Assembly (NCBI GenBank): GCA_965212505.1 | Contig: OZ243123.1 | Location: 372,001-436,000, forward strand | Origin: JAHEKO01 sp965212505 | GTDB taxonomy: Bacteria > Acidobacteriota > Thermoanaerobaculia > Multivoradales > JAHEKO01 | DNA length: 64,000 bases | Reading direction: 5' to 3' | Part shown: one piece after another, positions 1-9,168 of the stretch | Layout: each line of letters starts with the position of its first letter | Position numbering within the stretch: position 1 is the first letter of the stretch | The notes under the pieces: model-generated | The model's input: the letters and a program-made list of their open reading frames with translations, nothing else | The model's database searches: none | Told to the model about the DNA's origin: nothing | Position numbers and translations under genes: made by a program

Positions 1-465
1 GCGTGCTGCGCTCCTCGCCGGTAGGGTCGGGTAGGCCGTTCTCGGGAAGAGCAGCCACGCCTTCTCCAAGGTCTGACGAGCCGCATCCAGGTCCTGTGCC
101 TGGGTTGGTGCCGCCGAGCGGATCCTGCCTTCGAGGACGAGGCCACCCGCCGCCTGCGGCGCGCGCGGGTAGGTGTTCACGAGTCGCTCCACCGTGGCCA
201 TCGCCGCGGCGCTGTCGCCGGTCGACAGCTGGCCCTCCGCGATACGCAACATCGCCGCCGGCGCCTGCGCGCTTTCAGGGAACTGTCGGATGAGCTGTTC
301 GTAGTCGGCGATGGCGCCGTCGACGTCGCCCTCCCGAGCGCGCCGTTCGGCCGCCGTCAACAGCGAGGCGGCAGGCCCGGAGTCTGGCTGAGCGACCAGC
401 TCGACCGGCGCGACCAGAAGCGCGACCAGTAGGGCGAGAGCTGCGGACTGGAGGCTTGGTCTCAT
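1..465 (-). CDS. exported TPR-like protein, partial (C-terminus outside the window)
   Basis: The reverse strand stays open from an ATG at 465 to the window edge, about 155 codons without a stop. The N-terminus is a clear signal peptide: a short basic start, then a run of Ala, Leu and Val ending near VAQP. After it come helical segments typical of tetratricopeptide repeats, for example DGAIADYEQLIRQFPES. Its ATG overlaps the stop of the upstream kinase gene (ATGA), so the two are probably translationally coupled. Proteins of this type usually act as periplasmic scaffolds. The exact role is unknown, and because the gene is cut by the window edge its length and family cannot be fixed. Confidence 0.7.
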   Translation of the reverse strand, partial: MRPSLQSAALALLVALLVAPVELVAQPDSGPAASLLTAAERRAREGDVDGAIADYEQLIRQFPESAQAPAAMLRIAEGQLSTGDSAAAMATVERLVNTYPRAPQAAGGLVLEGRIRSAAPTQAQDLDAARQTLEKAWLLFPRTAYPTLPARSAAR

Positions 466-2195
466 CGGGGTGCGGTCGCGAACACGCGGTCGGTTCTCAC
501 CGTGATCTTCCGGGTCAGCACCAGCGACTTGCCGAGGCTCTCCCAGTCGAATTCGAAACGATGGTTGCCGACCGCAATCTGAATCTCCGCCGGCACATAG
601 CCTGCGTCCATACCGTCGATTTTCACACGACAGCGACTCGGATTGGCGCCGAGCTTGACCGTTGTGGCGATTGGTAGCGCGATCGTCTCGGTCGCGCCGC
701 TCTGGATGCGCACCTGGCGGCCCAGCGACAGGAACACACTGGGTGCCGTGATCTGAGCATTGTAGGTGCCAGGCGGCACCTCGATTCGCTTGCCCGCATA
801 GGACCGACCGCCGAGCCGAACCGAGACCGGGTAGTCCGCCTGGATGACGAGTACGCCGGGTGGAATCGAGGAACGAAGCGGAAAGTGCAGCCCTTTGGAG
901 ATGCGCTGGCTCTCGGTTAGATCGTCGAGACGGAACGACATGCCAACCGGGTCGTGGCCGTCGAGCCGGAGGCCCAGTTCGTATCGGGTCTCGGGGAGGA
1001 GGTCGACCGAGACCGGCGTGGTCGAAAGAGCGAGGCCGTCGAGGGTGACGGCGGCGCCGGCCGGCGAGCTGGTGACCTGGAACGTCTGCGGCTTCGGCGT
1101 CGGTGCCGGCGGCGGCACAGGTTGCGGCGCGGCTTCCAGCGGAGGGCTCTCGGCCTCGGGAGGTTCGCTCTCCTCCGTGGCTGCGACCGGCGTCGGCGGC
1201 GGATCGTCTGGCGCTTCAGATACCACCGTCTCGCTGGCGACCGAGCTTTCGCTCGGAACGTCCTCGTCCGAACCCGAGAATCCGACGATCGCTACGATCA
1301 GCAGCACCACCGCGCCGACGGCGCCCCAAACCCACTTCGGCATGCCGGGTGCTGCTCCACGTCGCTCGACCTTGGCGCCTCGGTCGAGAACCCGACCGTC
1401 CAGGCCGGAGAGGAGTTCCTCGGCGGAAGCGAAGCGCTCTTCGGGCAGCTTCGCCATCAAGCGCGTGGTGACGACGTCGAAGCGCTCTGGAATGTCGGGG
1501 TCCGTGTCGCGCGGCGAGGGCACCGGTGACTTCACGTGTTGGTAGACCACCGCCACAGGCGACTCGCCCTCGTAGGGCACGCGGCCGGTGAGCATCTGGT
1601 AGAAGACCACCCCCAGCGAGTAGAGATCGGCCCGGGCGTCGAGCTTCTTGCCCTCGATCTGCTCGGGCGACATGTACTCCGGGCTGCCGATACTGGTGCC
1701 GGTCTTGGTGAGCCGGGTGTCGGTGAGTAGCTGAGCGATACCAAAGTCGGTCAGCACCGCTCGTCCCGACGAGGTCACGATGATGTTCCCGGGCTTGACG
1801 TCTCGATGCAGGATGCCCGCCTCGTGGGCGAACTCGAGCGCCTTGGCGACCTGACCGACGATGTCGGCCGCTGCGTCGACTTCGAGCGCCTTGCCGTCGT
1901 CGAGGAGCTCGTCGAGCGGCTGGCCGTCGAGCAGCTGCATGGCGAAGTAGTAGGTGCCATCAGCTTCGCCGACGTCGTAGATCGTGACGATACCGGGGTG
2001 CTCGAGGGTCGCGATCGAGCGCGCCTCGCGCAGGAAACGTTCGACGAAGACCTCGTCCGCGGCGAGCTGAGGCAGGAGCACTTTGACCGCCACCGTGCGG
2101 TCGAGCGACGGCTGGCGCGCCTTGTAGACGCATCCCATTCCGCCGCGTCCGATCTCCTCGATAATCTCGTAACCGCCGAGGTTCGAGCCGATCAC
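462..2195 (-). CDS. membrane Ser/Thr protein kinase with periplasmic PEGA domain
   Basis: This is a Hanks-type kinase of 577 residues. Visible motifs are the Gly-rich loop GRGGMG near residue 16, Lys38 in VAVKV, the catalytic HRDVKPGN at 130-137, DFG at 150-152 and SPEYMSPE at 171-178, so the kinase should be active. One transmembrane helix lies at about 288-308, followed by a Pro/Glu-rich linker. A PEGA-like beta domain begins near residue 372 and should be outside the cytoplasmic membrane. The gene overlaps the PP2C phosphatase gene upstream and the TPR gene downstream by ATGA junctions. This is the familiar bacterial kinase and phosphatase signalling pair. The ligand and substrates are unknown. 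Confidence 0.93.
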   Translation of the reverse strand: MIGSNLGGYEIIEEIGRGGMGCVYKARQPSLDRTVAVKVLLPQLAADEVFVERFLREARSIATLEHPGIVTIYDVGEADGTYYFAMQLLDGQPLDELLDDGKALEVDAAADIVGQVAKALEFAHEAGILHRDVKPGNIIVTSSGRAVLTDFGIAQLLTDTRLTKTGTSIGSPEYMSPEQIEGKKLDARADLYSLGVVFYQMLTGRVPYEGESPVAVVYQHVKSPVPSPRDTDPDIPERFDVVTTRLMAKLPEERFASAEELLSGLDGRVLDRGAKVERRGAAPGMPKWVWGAVGAVVLLIVAIVGFSGSDEDVPSESSVASETVVSEAPDDPPPTPVAATEESEPPEAESPPLEAAPQPVPPPAPTPKPQTFQVTSSPAGAAVTLDGLALSTTPVSVDLLPETRYELGLRLDGHDPVGMSFRLDDLTESQRISKGLHFPLRSSIPPGVLVIQADYPVSVRLGGRSYAGKRIEVPPGTYNAQITAPSVFLSLGRQVRIQSGATETIALPIATTVKLGANPSRCRVKIDGMDAGYVPAEIQIAVGNHRFEFDWESLGKSLVLTRKITVRTDRVFATAPR

Positions 2196-2956
2196 GAGGC
2201 GCCCTCCGCCGGTCCCTCGTAGCGGATCACCACACAGGTACTGTTGTCGTGGCCGCCGGCGTCGTTGGCCATGTCGACCAGACGCCGGCCGATGTGCTCG
2301 GGGCTCTGCTCGCCGAGGATCGCCTCTCGAATCTCGAGGTCGTCGAGGAGATCGTGAACGCCGTCCGAGCAGAGAAGCAGTTGATCTCCCGCTTCGAGTC
2401 CGAAGTCGTAGAGATCGACGTCCACCGAGTCGTCTACGCCGAGCGAGCGGGTGATGGTCTCTCGGAACGGAGACATCGCGATCTCGTGCAGAGGCAGGTT
2501 GTGTCGACGAGCCTCTTCTCGCCAGGAGTGGTCGACCGAGATCTGGCCGATGACGCCGCGACGAACGAGGTAGGCCCGACTATCGCCAAGGTTCGCCAGC
2601 GTCAGGCCCGAGTCGCTGACAAAGGCGGCCACCATCGTGGTGCCCATGTCGCTGAGGCCGGTGTCCTCGGCCGCGGCGCGCAAAATCTCGCGGTTGGCGA
2701 GCTCGAAGGCGCCGCGAAGGAGGGAGCCTGCGCCCGCCTGATCGACGCTCGATCTTCCCGCTTGCACCTCGGCCTCGAGGGCTGAGATGGCCAGGCCGCT
2801 CGCCACCTGGCCGCCCGCGTGGCCGCCCATTCCATCCGCCACCGCCACCACCTGCGACGAACCCGGCGATTCGCCGATTTCGAGGCAGACGAAGTGATCC
2901 TCGTTGGACGCTCTTTGTCTGCCGGTATCCGAGTGACCGAAGGCCGTGAACGGCAA
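2192..2956 (-). CDS. PP2C-family Ser/Thr protein phosphatase
   Basis: The product is 254 residues, the usual size for a stand-alone bacterial PP2C (PPM) phosphatase. The metal-binding Asp motifs are visible: VADGMGGHAGG, NLGDSRAYL, CSDGVHDLL and GGHDNSTCV. It is expected to dephosphorylate proteins modified by the kinase encoded directly downstream, with which it overlaps by 4 bases. The start chosen is a TTG at 2956. An AGGA-like ribosome binding site lies about 9 bases upstream, and the conserved N-terminus (FGHSDTGRQRASNEDH) begins right after it. The phosphatase gene leads the operon, which reads phosphatase, kinase, TPR protein. Confidence 0.92.
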   Translation of the reverse strand: MPFTAFGHSDTGRQRASNEDHFVCLEIGESPGSSQVVAVADGMGGHAGGQVASGLAISALEAEVQAGRSSVDQAGAGSLLRGAFELANREILRAAAEDTGLSDMGTTMVAAFVSDSGLTLANLGDSRAYLVRRGVIGQISVDHSWREEARRHNLPLHEIAMSPFRETITRSLGVDDSVDVDLYDFGLEAGDQLLLCSDGVHDLLDDLEIREAILGEQSPEHIGRRLVDMANDAGGHDNSTCVVIRYEGPAEGAS

Positions 2957-3075
2957 CGTAATTCCTAGGGCAGACAGTTCAGGTGGACGTTGAGGCGCGA
3001 CCTGACAATTCTAGATAAAGACTAGCATTTTCTGCAGTAGCATCCGTGACAGTGCCACAGTGCACGGGAGGTCGC

Positions 3076-3792
3076 ATGTCGAAGTTCTACCGAGCCGTCG
3101 TTTATAGCAGTTTGTGTATGAGTCTCGGAGTTGGCGCCGATGTCGCTCTGGCTCAGGAGGCCGATTCGCGGGGGCCTCGGGTGCGAACGGCACTCTTCGT
3201 GGTTGCGGAGGGGGTCTACAACAGTGAGCTGATGGCGCCCTACGACGTCCTGCAGCACTCGATCTTCCGCGACGACTCCGACTACATCCAAACCGCGATC
3301 GTCTCCCCCGACGGGGCCCCGGTGGTGACCTTCGAAGAGATCACGGTGTCCGCGCACTACAGCTTCGACAACGCGCCGAAGGCGGACATTCTGGTCATCC
3401 CCAGCACACGCGGGTCGATGGACGCCGATCTCGCCAACCCCGAGTACATGGCGTGGGTGAAGAGGGCCGTCGAAGAGGCCGAATGGGTGATCACGGTCTG
3501 TGACGGCGCGTTCCCGCTGGCCGCCACCGGCGTACTCGACGGGCGTGTCGCAACAACCTACCCGGGCGATCGCGATCGTTTTCAGGAGATGTTCCCCGAC
3601 GTCGACGTGCGCTACGACGTCCGGATGGTGGTGGACGGCAAGTACATCACCTCGGTCGGGGGTGGCATGAGCTACGAACCGGCCTTCTGGCTGGTCGAGC
3701 ACCTCTACGGCGCCGAGCACGTCACCGCCACCGCTCGGGGCCTGGTCTGGCCGTGGGACACGAAGACAGTGCCGCACGCCATCTTCGAGTAG
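3076..3792 (+). CDS. exported DJ-1/PfpI-family protein
   Basis: A 238-residue protein with a signal peptide (cleavage probably near ALAQ) followed by a DJ-1/PfpI class I glutamine amidotransferase-like domain. The nucleophile elbow is present as VCDGAFPLA near residue 142, so the reactive cysteine is retained. The fold resembles the N-terminal domain of AraC-type GATase1 regulators, but no DNA-binding domain follows. The ATG at 3076 is preferred over the earlier in-frame codon at 3046 because a GGGAGG site lies 4 bases before it and it gives a proper signal peptide. The substrate is unknown. Hydrolase, glyoxalase-like and sensor roles are all known for the superfamily. It is divergent from the phosphatase operon. 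Confidence 0.8.
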   Translation: MSKFYRAVVYSSLCMSLGVGADVALAQEADSRGPRVRTALFVVAEGVYNSELMAPYDVLQHSIFRDDSDYIQTAIVSPDGAPVVTFEEITVSAHYSFDNAPKADILVIPSTRGSMDADLANPEYMAWVKRAVEEAEWVITVCDGAFPLAATGVLDGRVATTYPGDRDRFQEMFPDVDVRYDVRMVVDGKYITSVGGGMSYEPAFWLVEHLYGAEHVTATARGLVWPWDTKTVPHAIFE

Positions 3793-3816
3793 GCCGAGAT
3801 TCAGTATCCTCGTCGG

Positions 3817-5289
3817 GTGGATCGCTCCCATCGCGACCTTCTGAAGCATTCGGGAGTCTACGGCCTCGGCCATGTCCTCACCCGGCTCGCTTCGGTCCTT
3901 CTCCTCCCCGTCTACACTCGGTTCCTGACGCCCGCCGACTACGGCGTCCTGGCGATCCTGGACCTGTCGGTGGCGTTGCTCTCGATCGTCCTGGCGTCGG
4001 GAACAGTGCGGGCGGTCGTGCGCCACCACTTCGAGAGCGACGACGAGGCGGCCCGCGACGGGCTCTGGTGGACAGGACTGGTTCTGTTGGTTGCGACCGG
4101 TGTCGTGCTCCTCGCGCCGGCGCTCCTCTTCCGAGAGTCGATCGCCGCCTGGACACTCGGTGGCGACTCCGCTCGCGGCGGCTACCTCTTCCTGCTCGCT
4201 CTGGCGACCCTGGCGCTCGGCACGCTCGAACAGCTCTTCCAAGCGCACCTGAGGGTCTACAAGCAGTCGACCCTCTTTGTCGTCGTGAGCCTGGGTCGGC
4301 TGGTGCTCAACGTCGCGCTCAATCTATGGTTCCTCATCGCCCTCGGCCTCGGGGTCGAAGCGATGCTGCTCGGTAATCTGCTGACGGCGGTGGTCGCGAC
4401 CGGGGCGCTCTTCGCCGTCTTCCTGAAACGGCGCGGCGGGGTTCGACTCCGACTCGATCTGAGCCGGGAGCTCTTTTCCTACGGCACTCCGCTGGTGGTG
4501 GCGTCGCTTCTCGCGACCGCCATGCACCAGCTCGATCGGTATCTGCTCCGTACAATGCTGGATCTGGGCGACGTCGGCGTCTATGCGGTCGCCTACGCCA
4601 TCGGACAGGGCATCAACACGTTGGTACTCCAGCCGTTCTCTCAGATCTGGTACGTCGTGATCTACGAGCTCGACGGCAAGGCGGAGCTCGAAGCGGCGGT
4701 CTCGAGCGTCTTCCGCTACTTCTTTTCCGGACTGGCCCTGTTGATGCTCGGCGCATCGCTCTTTGCTGTGCCGATTCTGGAGATTCTGGTCGCGTCCGAG
4801 TTCCGCTCGGCGGCGGAGCTGATTCCGATCCTCTGTCTCGCCTACCTGCTCTTCAGCCTGCATGCGCACTTCAACCTGCCGCCGCTCCTCGCCAAGCGCA
4901 CGACCGCGATGATTCCGCCGCACGTGCTCGGCGTTATCGCCAACGTGGTAGCGAACCTGGTGCTCATTCCGCGTTTGGGAGTGGCGGGAGCGGCCTGGGC
5001 GAGTGTTGTCACCTTTGCGGTCTTCTCGGTCGGCGGGCTCTTGCGCTACCGACGGATACGACGCTTCGACTACCCCCTGGTCGGGGCGGCGATCGCCCTA
5101 GCCGGATTGGTCGCCAGCTACCTCGCCTGGGACCGCGTCACCTCGTGGACGGAGGCGCCGTGGATCGCAGCCGGTTCCGCGGCGGCTCTCTGGCTGATCT
5201 GGGGCGGCATCCTTGGGGCTCCCCTCCTTCGAACCTGGAACGACCGCGACGGACTGCGCGCGACCCTCTCGGGAGTGGCCGGAAGGTGA
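3817..5289 (+). CDS. polysaccharide flippase, Wzx/MOP superfamily
   Basis: A 490-residue integral membrane protein with about 12-14 hydrophobic helices. The N-terminus KHSGVYGLGHVLTRLASVLLLPVYTRFL is cut here to its typical features: it is characteristic of lipopolysaccharide O-antigen and exopolysaccharide flippases. It would move an undecaprenyl-linked oligosaccharide across the cytoplasmic membrane. A GTG at 3817 is the start. It is the first gene of an operon in which each stop overlaps the next start by 4 bases: flippase, sulfotransferase, sulfotransferase, glycosyltransferase. That context supports a role in exporting a sulfated surface glycan. No polymerase or chain-length gene is seen nearby. 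Confidence 0.87.
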   Translation: MDRSHRDLLKHSGVYGLGHVLTRLASVLLLPVYTRFLTPADYGVLAILDLSVALLSIVLASGTVRAVVRHHFESDDEAARDGLWWTGLVLLVATGVVLLAPALLFRESIAAWTLGGDSARGGYLFLLALATLALGTLEQLFQAHLRVYKQSTLFVVVSLGRLVLNVALNLWFLIALGLGVEAMLLGNLLTAVVATGALFAVFLKRRGGVRLRLDLSRELFSYGTPLVVASLLATAMHQLDRYLLRTMLDLGDVGVYAVAYAIGQGINTLVLQPFSQIWYVVIYELDGKAELEAAVSSVFRYFFSGLALLMLGASLFAVPILEILVASEFRSAAELIPILCLAYLLFSLHAHFNLPPLLAKRTTAMIPPHVLGVIANVVANLVLIPRLGVAGAAWASVVTFAVFSVGGLLRYRRIRRFDYPLVGAAIALAGLVASYLAWDRVTSWTEAPWIAAGSAAALWLIWGGILGAPLLRTWNDRDGLRATLSGVAGR

Positions 5290-6467
5290 GCGACGCACCG
5301 ATCTTCGTGGTCGGGGTACCGCGTTCGGGGACGACGCTGCTGGCGTCGATGCTCGCCGCGCACAGCCGCCTCGCGTGCGGCCCGGAGACCGCCTACTTCG
5401 CGGAACTCGCCGCGTCCGAGTCCGATCGGAGAACGAGTTCACCAGCCGAGCTCGTCGCGTTCGCGGAGTCGACGAGTCTCGAAGGCGAGTCGTTGCTCGA
5501 TCGATTTTCGATCGAGCGCGAGGAGCTCCTCGGCCGACTGGAGTCGATCGAGTTGTCGCCGGTCGCCGTGCTCGAGGTGTTGGGTGAGCTCACTGCGGCT
5601 CGTTTCGGCAAGGAGCGTTGGGTCGAGAAGTCGCCGGTACACCTGCTCTACGTGAGGGAGATCCGCCACTGGTTTCCGCTGTCGCCGATCGTGCGCATCG
5701 TGCGCGACCCGCGCGACGTGGCGATGTCCCTCACTCGCGTTCCGTGGGGGCCCGTCGACCTCCTCGGTGGCCTTCTCTACTGGCGACGGTTCCATGAGCG
5801 GAGTTGCGCCTTCTTCGGCGATGACCCTCTGAGCTATACGGTGTCCTACGAAGGCCTGGTCGCGGATCCGAAGACGACCCTCCGTCACATCTGCTCGTTC
5901 CTCGGAGAGACGCCCGAGCCGGCGATGCACGCCTCGGAGCGGCCGGCGGCGGAGTTGGTTCGCGATGCGGAAGGCTGGAAGGGCAACGTCGGCGGCGCCA
6001 TCGATTCTTCGCGCATTGAGCGCTGGCGATCCCTTTCGATCGCCGACCAGCGGTTGGCTGATGCGGCCGCCGGCGATCTACTCGAGGAACTCGACTATCC
6101 GCTCGCGGGGGAGGGCGAAGACGTGGGGTGGCTCTGGCTCCATCCCCGACACGAAGGGGCGTCGAACGATCGGGCGCTTCACGAGGCGCTCGAGCGCGGC
6201 CTGCGACTCTGGTCCGAACGGGGTCGCGGGCCGAAAGAGGGCCTCCTGGTCGGGGAGCCGGACGACGACGACTGGTTGGGGAGGGGGTCGTGGGAGCGAC
6301 TCAGAGCGGTCTGTCGGATCGTGCTCCGTGCGCTCGCGCTGCGCCTCCGCGGGCGACCGGTGAGATGGAGTCGAGGCCCTGAGCCGAACCGTGCGGGGGG
6401 GCTGAGTGCCGGGCTGGTGTCGCTCCTCCTCGCGCCGCTGACCTCTCGGGGAGCCTCCGACCGATGA
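5286..6467 (+). CDS. PAPS-dependent sulfotransferase
   Basis: A 393-residue cytosolic sulfotransferase. The 5'-phosphosulfate-binding loop VPRSGTTLLASML lies at about 9-21 and the 3'-phosphate-binding motif IVRDPRDVAMSL near 137. These are the two PAPS-contact motifs of the family. The GTG at 5286 overlaps the flippase stop (GTGA) and places the PSB loop right at the N-terminus, as is usual; the longer upstream reading frame is only the flippase sequence in another phase. The C-terminal 100 residues are Arg-rich and poorly conserved in look. It probably sulfates a sugar or lipid in the pathway of its neighbours; the acceptor cannot be told from sequence. Confidence 0.87.
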   Translation: MSDAPIFVVGVPRSGTTLLASMLAAHSRLACGPETAYFAELAASESDRRTSSPAELVAFAESTSLEGESLLDRFSIEREELLGRLESIELSPVAVLEVLGELTAARFGKERWVEKSPVHLLYVREIRHWFPLSPIVRIVRDPRDVAMSLTRVPWGPVDLLGGLLYWRRFHERSCAFFGDDPLSYTVSYEGLVADPKTTLRHICSFLGETPEPAMHASERPAAELVRDAEGWKGNVGGAIDSSRIERWRSLSIADQRLADAAAGDLLEELDYPLAGEGEDVGWLWLHPRHEGASNDRALHEALERGLRLWSERGRGPKEGLLVGEPDDDDWLGRGSWERLRAVCRIVLRALALRLRGRPVRWSRGPEPNRAGGLSAGLVSLLLAPLTSRGASDR

Positions 6468-7369
6468 CCGCTCGGCCGAATCTCTTCATCGTCGGCGCGA
6501 TGAAGTCGGGCAGCAGCACCTTGCACGCCTACCTCGGGGCTCACCCTGAGGTCTTCATGTCGGAGCCCAAAGAGCCGAGCTACTTTGTCGAGCTCGACGA
6601 TCTCGAGTCGCCGGCGCGCGAGGTGGTGGAGGCGTGGGGCTTCTGGCGCAACGAGTCGAACTACCTCTCCCTCTTCGCGGGCGCCGGTACGGCCAGGATT
6701 GTCGGCGAGTCGAGCACCAACTACTCGAAGGCGCCGAAGATGGCGGGGGTGCCCGAGCGAATTGCGCAGTTCGCACCTGAGGCCAGAATCCTCTACGTGA
6801 TGCGCGACCCGGTGGAGCGTACGATCAGTCACTACTGGCACGCGGTCGGCCAGCGAAAAGAGGGGCGCGATCTGGTGACGGCGCTCGAGGAAGAGTCGCA
6901 CTACCGCGAGGTCAGTCACTACGCGATGCAGCTCGAGCCCTACTTGCGCAACTTTGGACCCGAGCAGGTCCGGACGCTCACCCTCGAGTCGTTGATCGAA
7001 GATCCCGCCCGAGAGCTCGGCGCGCTCTTCCGATGGCTCGGCGTCGATTCAGAGTTCTCGGTCGAGGGGCTGAACGTGCACGAGAACGCGACACCGGCGG
7101 CTCTCGAGAGAGTTCGTGGGGAGGGGCGGCTCGACCGGTTCCGCAACTCGTGGCTCTGGAACCGACTGGGCCCGCTCGTGCCGCGAGCGGTCCGCGGCTG
7201 GGGGAGGGGATTCGCCGCCGAGAGCGTCGACCGTTCCGAAGCCGACGTCGTGTCGGCGGCCGGCCTGTTGCGCCCTCGGCAGTTGCAGGAGACGGAGGAG
7301 CTTTCCCGGCTCCTCGACCGGACGTTCGACGAGTGGTCGACCCTCCACGGGACGGGAGGGGCCGGATGA
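6464..7369 (+). CDS. sulfotransferase, NodH/heparan N-deacetylase-sulfotransferase type
   Basis: A second sulfotransferase of 301 residues, distinct from its neighbour. It has the phosphosulfate loop GAMKSGSSTLH near residue 9, then PKEPSYF, which is typical of the carbohydrate sulfotransferase group. The 3'-phosphate motif YVMRDPVERTISHY is near residue 111. The ATG overlaps the preceding stop by 4 bases, and the stop overlaps the next ATG. Two non-identical sulfotransferases in one glycan operon suggest either two sulfated positions or two acceptors. The family is known for O-sulfation of sugars; that it acts on the glycan moved by the linked flippase is inference. Confidence 0.88.
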   Translation: MTARPNLFIVGAMKSGSSTLHAYLGAHPEVFMSEPKEPSYFVELDDLESPAREVVEAWGFWRNESNYLSLFAGAGTARIVGESSTNYSKAPKMAGVPERIAQFAPEARILYVMRDPVERTISHYWHAVGQRKEGRDLVTALEEESHYREVSHYAMQLEPYLRNFGPEQVRTLTLESLIEDPARELGALFRWLGVDSEFSVEGLNVHENATPAALERVRGEGRLDRFRNSWLWNRLGPLVPRAVRGWGRGFAAESVDRSEADVVSAAGLLRPRQLQETEELSRLLDRTFDEWSTLHGTGGAG

Positions 7370-8307
7370 AGATCTCCGTCGTCATCCCGGTCTACAACCG
7401 CGAGTCGCGGATCGCGGCCGCGATCGAGAGCGCTCTCGCGCAGGCCGTCGAGCCGTTCGAGGTGATTGTCGTCGACGACGGCTCGAGCGATCACTCCGCT
7501 GACGTCGCAGACGACTTTGGCAACCCGGTGCGAGTCTTCCGGACAGCGAACCACGGGCCGTCTGCCGCCCGTAACCGAGGGGTCCGCGAGGCGCGGGGCG
7601 ACTGGATCGCCTTCCTCGACAGCGACGACCTGTGGATGCGCGACAAGCTCAGTTCCCAGATCGCAGCGGTCGAGGCCTTCCCCGAAACTGGACTGGTCTT
7701 CGCCGACACCCGCACCCGGGTCGGCGCCGAGGTGGACATCGAGTCACGCTTCGATCTCGGAGGGGTTCGAGACGCGGCGATCGACACGCGTGGCGAGCTG
7801 CTCCGCTTCGATCGCAGCCTGTTCCTCCGGCTGCTGGAGGAGTCGCGCATCTTCACTTCGGCGGTTCTCGTACGCCGCGAGCTCGACGGGCTCGACTTTC
7901 CCGAGCGCTTCAAAGGGCCGGAAGACTGGGCACTCTGGATGCATCTTGCCCTCCGGCATCCGTTTGCGGCCGTCGATCGCGTGCTGGTCGAGATGAACTA
8001 CGACGGCGACAACCTGACCGCCACGTACGCGCCGATCCTCGGCCGCGGGGTCGCCGTGCTCGAGGAGCTTCGCGAGCACAGCGCTCTCGAGACGGAGGAA
8101 CAAAGGGCCGTTGAGAGCTCTCTGCGCAAACGCCGCGTCGGCGCGCTCTACCACTCACTGGTCGAAGGTGACGCGCGGCAGGCGCGGAGACTGCTCGCCG
8201 ACGTACCCAGCGCCGAGATCGGGATCGGTACGTGGTGCCGATACTGGCTCGCGAGCCGTCTGCCGGGGTCGTGGCTGCGCGCGCTCGGCAGCCGCCGGTC
8301 GACCTAG
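7366..8307 (+). CDS. glycosyltransferase family 2
   Basis: A 313-residue GT-A fold enzyme. The N-terminus ISVVIPVYNRESRI, the VVDDGSSD nucleotide-binding motif near residue 40, the SAARNRG motif and the metal-binding FLDSDD near residue 84 are all standard for GT2. It would transfer a sugar from a nucleotide-sugar donor to a growing glycan on the cytoplasmic side. The ATG at 7366 overlaps the previous stop (ATGA); the longer frame upstream belongs to the sulfotransferase region. It is the last gene of the flippase and sulfotransferase operon, and converges on the YbjQ-like gene. Donor and acceptor are unknown. Confidence 0.9.
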   Translation: MKISVVIPVYNRESRIAAAIESALAQAVEPFEVIVVDDGSSDHSADVADDFGNPVRVFRTANHGPSAARNRGVREARGDWIAFLDSDDLWMRDKLSSQIAAVEAFPETGLVFADTRTRVGAEVDIESRFDLGGVRDAAIDTRGELLRFDRSLFLRLLEESRIFTSAVLVRRELDGLDFPERFKGPEDWALWMHLALRHPFAAVDRVLVEMNYDGDNLTATYAPILGRGVAVLEELREHSALETEEQRAVESSLRKRRVGALYHSLVEGDARQARRLLADVPSAEIGIGTWCRYWLASRLPGSWLRALGSRRST

Positions 8308-8398
8308 CCGGACCGCTTACTCCGGTCTTTGAAAGCGGCGCTCCAACCGCGAACCCCCACGGGTCGTTCGCGACCGACCGAAGCGCGGCTCCGGTGAG

Positions 8399-8719
8399 CT
8401 ACTCGTCTTCGAAGAGCACTGCGGTGCCGTATGCCAGCAGCTCGGCCGCCGAGGTCATGACCATCGAGGTCGAGAAGCGCACCTCGACAACGGCGTCTGC
8501 GCCCAGACCCTTGGCCTCGGCGACCATGCGATCGAGCGCCTGTTCGCGGGCTTCGGCGAAGAGCTTCGTGTACTCGCTGACCTCGCCACCCACCAGGTTC
8601 CGTATGGCGGCTGTGAAGTCGCGGCCAACGTGCCGTGCGCGGATGGTGTTGCCCCGTACGAGGCCGAGCGAACGCGAGATCTTCTTGCCGGCAATCTCGC
8701 CGGATGTCGTGATGATCAT
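8399..8719 (-). CDS. YbjQ/UPF0145-family protein
   Basis: A 106-residue protein matching the YbjQ (UPF0145, 'heavy-metal-binding domain') family. It begins MIITTSGEIAGKKI, continues with GLVRGNTIRAR and ends with GADAVVEVRFSTS and a short hydrophobic tail. The family forms pentamers, but its function is not established. The start is the ATG at 8719, which shares one base with the anti-sigma stop (TAATG) and has GGAGGG 10 bases upstream. It is the last gene of an ECF sigma, anti-sigma, YbjQ operon, so it is probably co-expressed with a stress-response regulator. Confidence 0.88.
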   Translation of the reverse strand: MIITTSGEIAGKKISRSLGLVRGNTIRARHVGRDFTAAIRNLVGGEVSEYTKLFAEAREQALDRMVAEAKGLGADAVVEVRFSTSMVMTSAAELLAYGTAVLFEDE

Positions 8720-9168
8720 TATTTCTGGACCCTCCGATAGCGATCTGATTTGTAGGAACCCAGTCGGTCCATCAGGATCGACAGGAAGATAAGCAGCCCG
8801 CCGCCGAAGAGGCCGACGATCAGCAGCAGCTCCTGAACGGGCATGCCGCCGATGTCCGCAGCGAGCTCGCGCAGGAACAGCACGGAGACGCCTCCCAACC
8901 AGAGCAGCAACAGTGCCCAGCCGACGGTTCGCATCAGGCGGCTGAGTGGGCTGCGCGGTCGCTCGTTCCACTGGCCGTCGTCGGATACGGAGAAGGGTGT
9001 CGTCATCGTCGCCTCCCGGACCTCTTTCATCTGTTCGTAGATCTCTCGACACGAGGGGCAGGTCTCGAGGTGCAGCCGCACCGGCTGGCTCTCTTCCTGG
9101 GTCAGCTCGTCGTCCAGATAGGCCGAGAGCATCGCTTCGTCGAATGGCGCCGAGCAGGGCTCAACCAT
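8719..9168 (-). CDS. zinc-finger anti-sigma factor with two membrane helices
   Basis: A 149-residue anti-sigma factor. The N-terminal ZAS-type zinc motif is visible: Cys5, then His33-x3-Cys37-x2-Cys40 (HLETCPSC). Two transmembrane segments follow, at about 82-102 and 111-132, with a very short periplasmic loop between them. It should bind and silence the sigma factor encoded just upstream, with which it overlaps by 8 bases. Because the periplasmic part is so short, release is more likely triggered by a redox or membrane signal than by a large ligand-binding domain; this is inference. Confidence 0.88.
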   Translation of the reverse strand: MVEPCSAPFDEAMLSAYLDDELTQEESQPVRLHLETCPSCREIYEQMKEVREATMTTPFSVSDDGQWNERPRSPLSRLMRTVGWALLLLWLGGVSVLFLRELAADIGGMPVQELLLIVGLFGGGLLIFLSILMDRLGSYKSDRYRRVQK

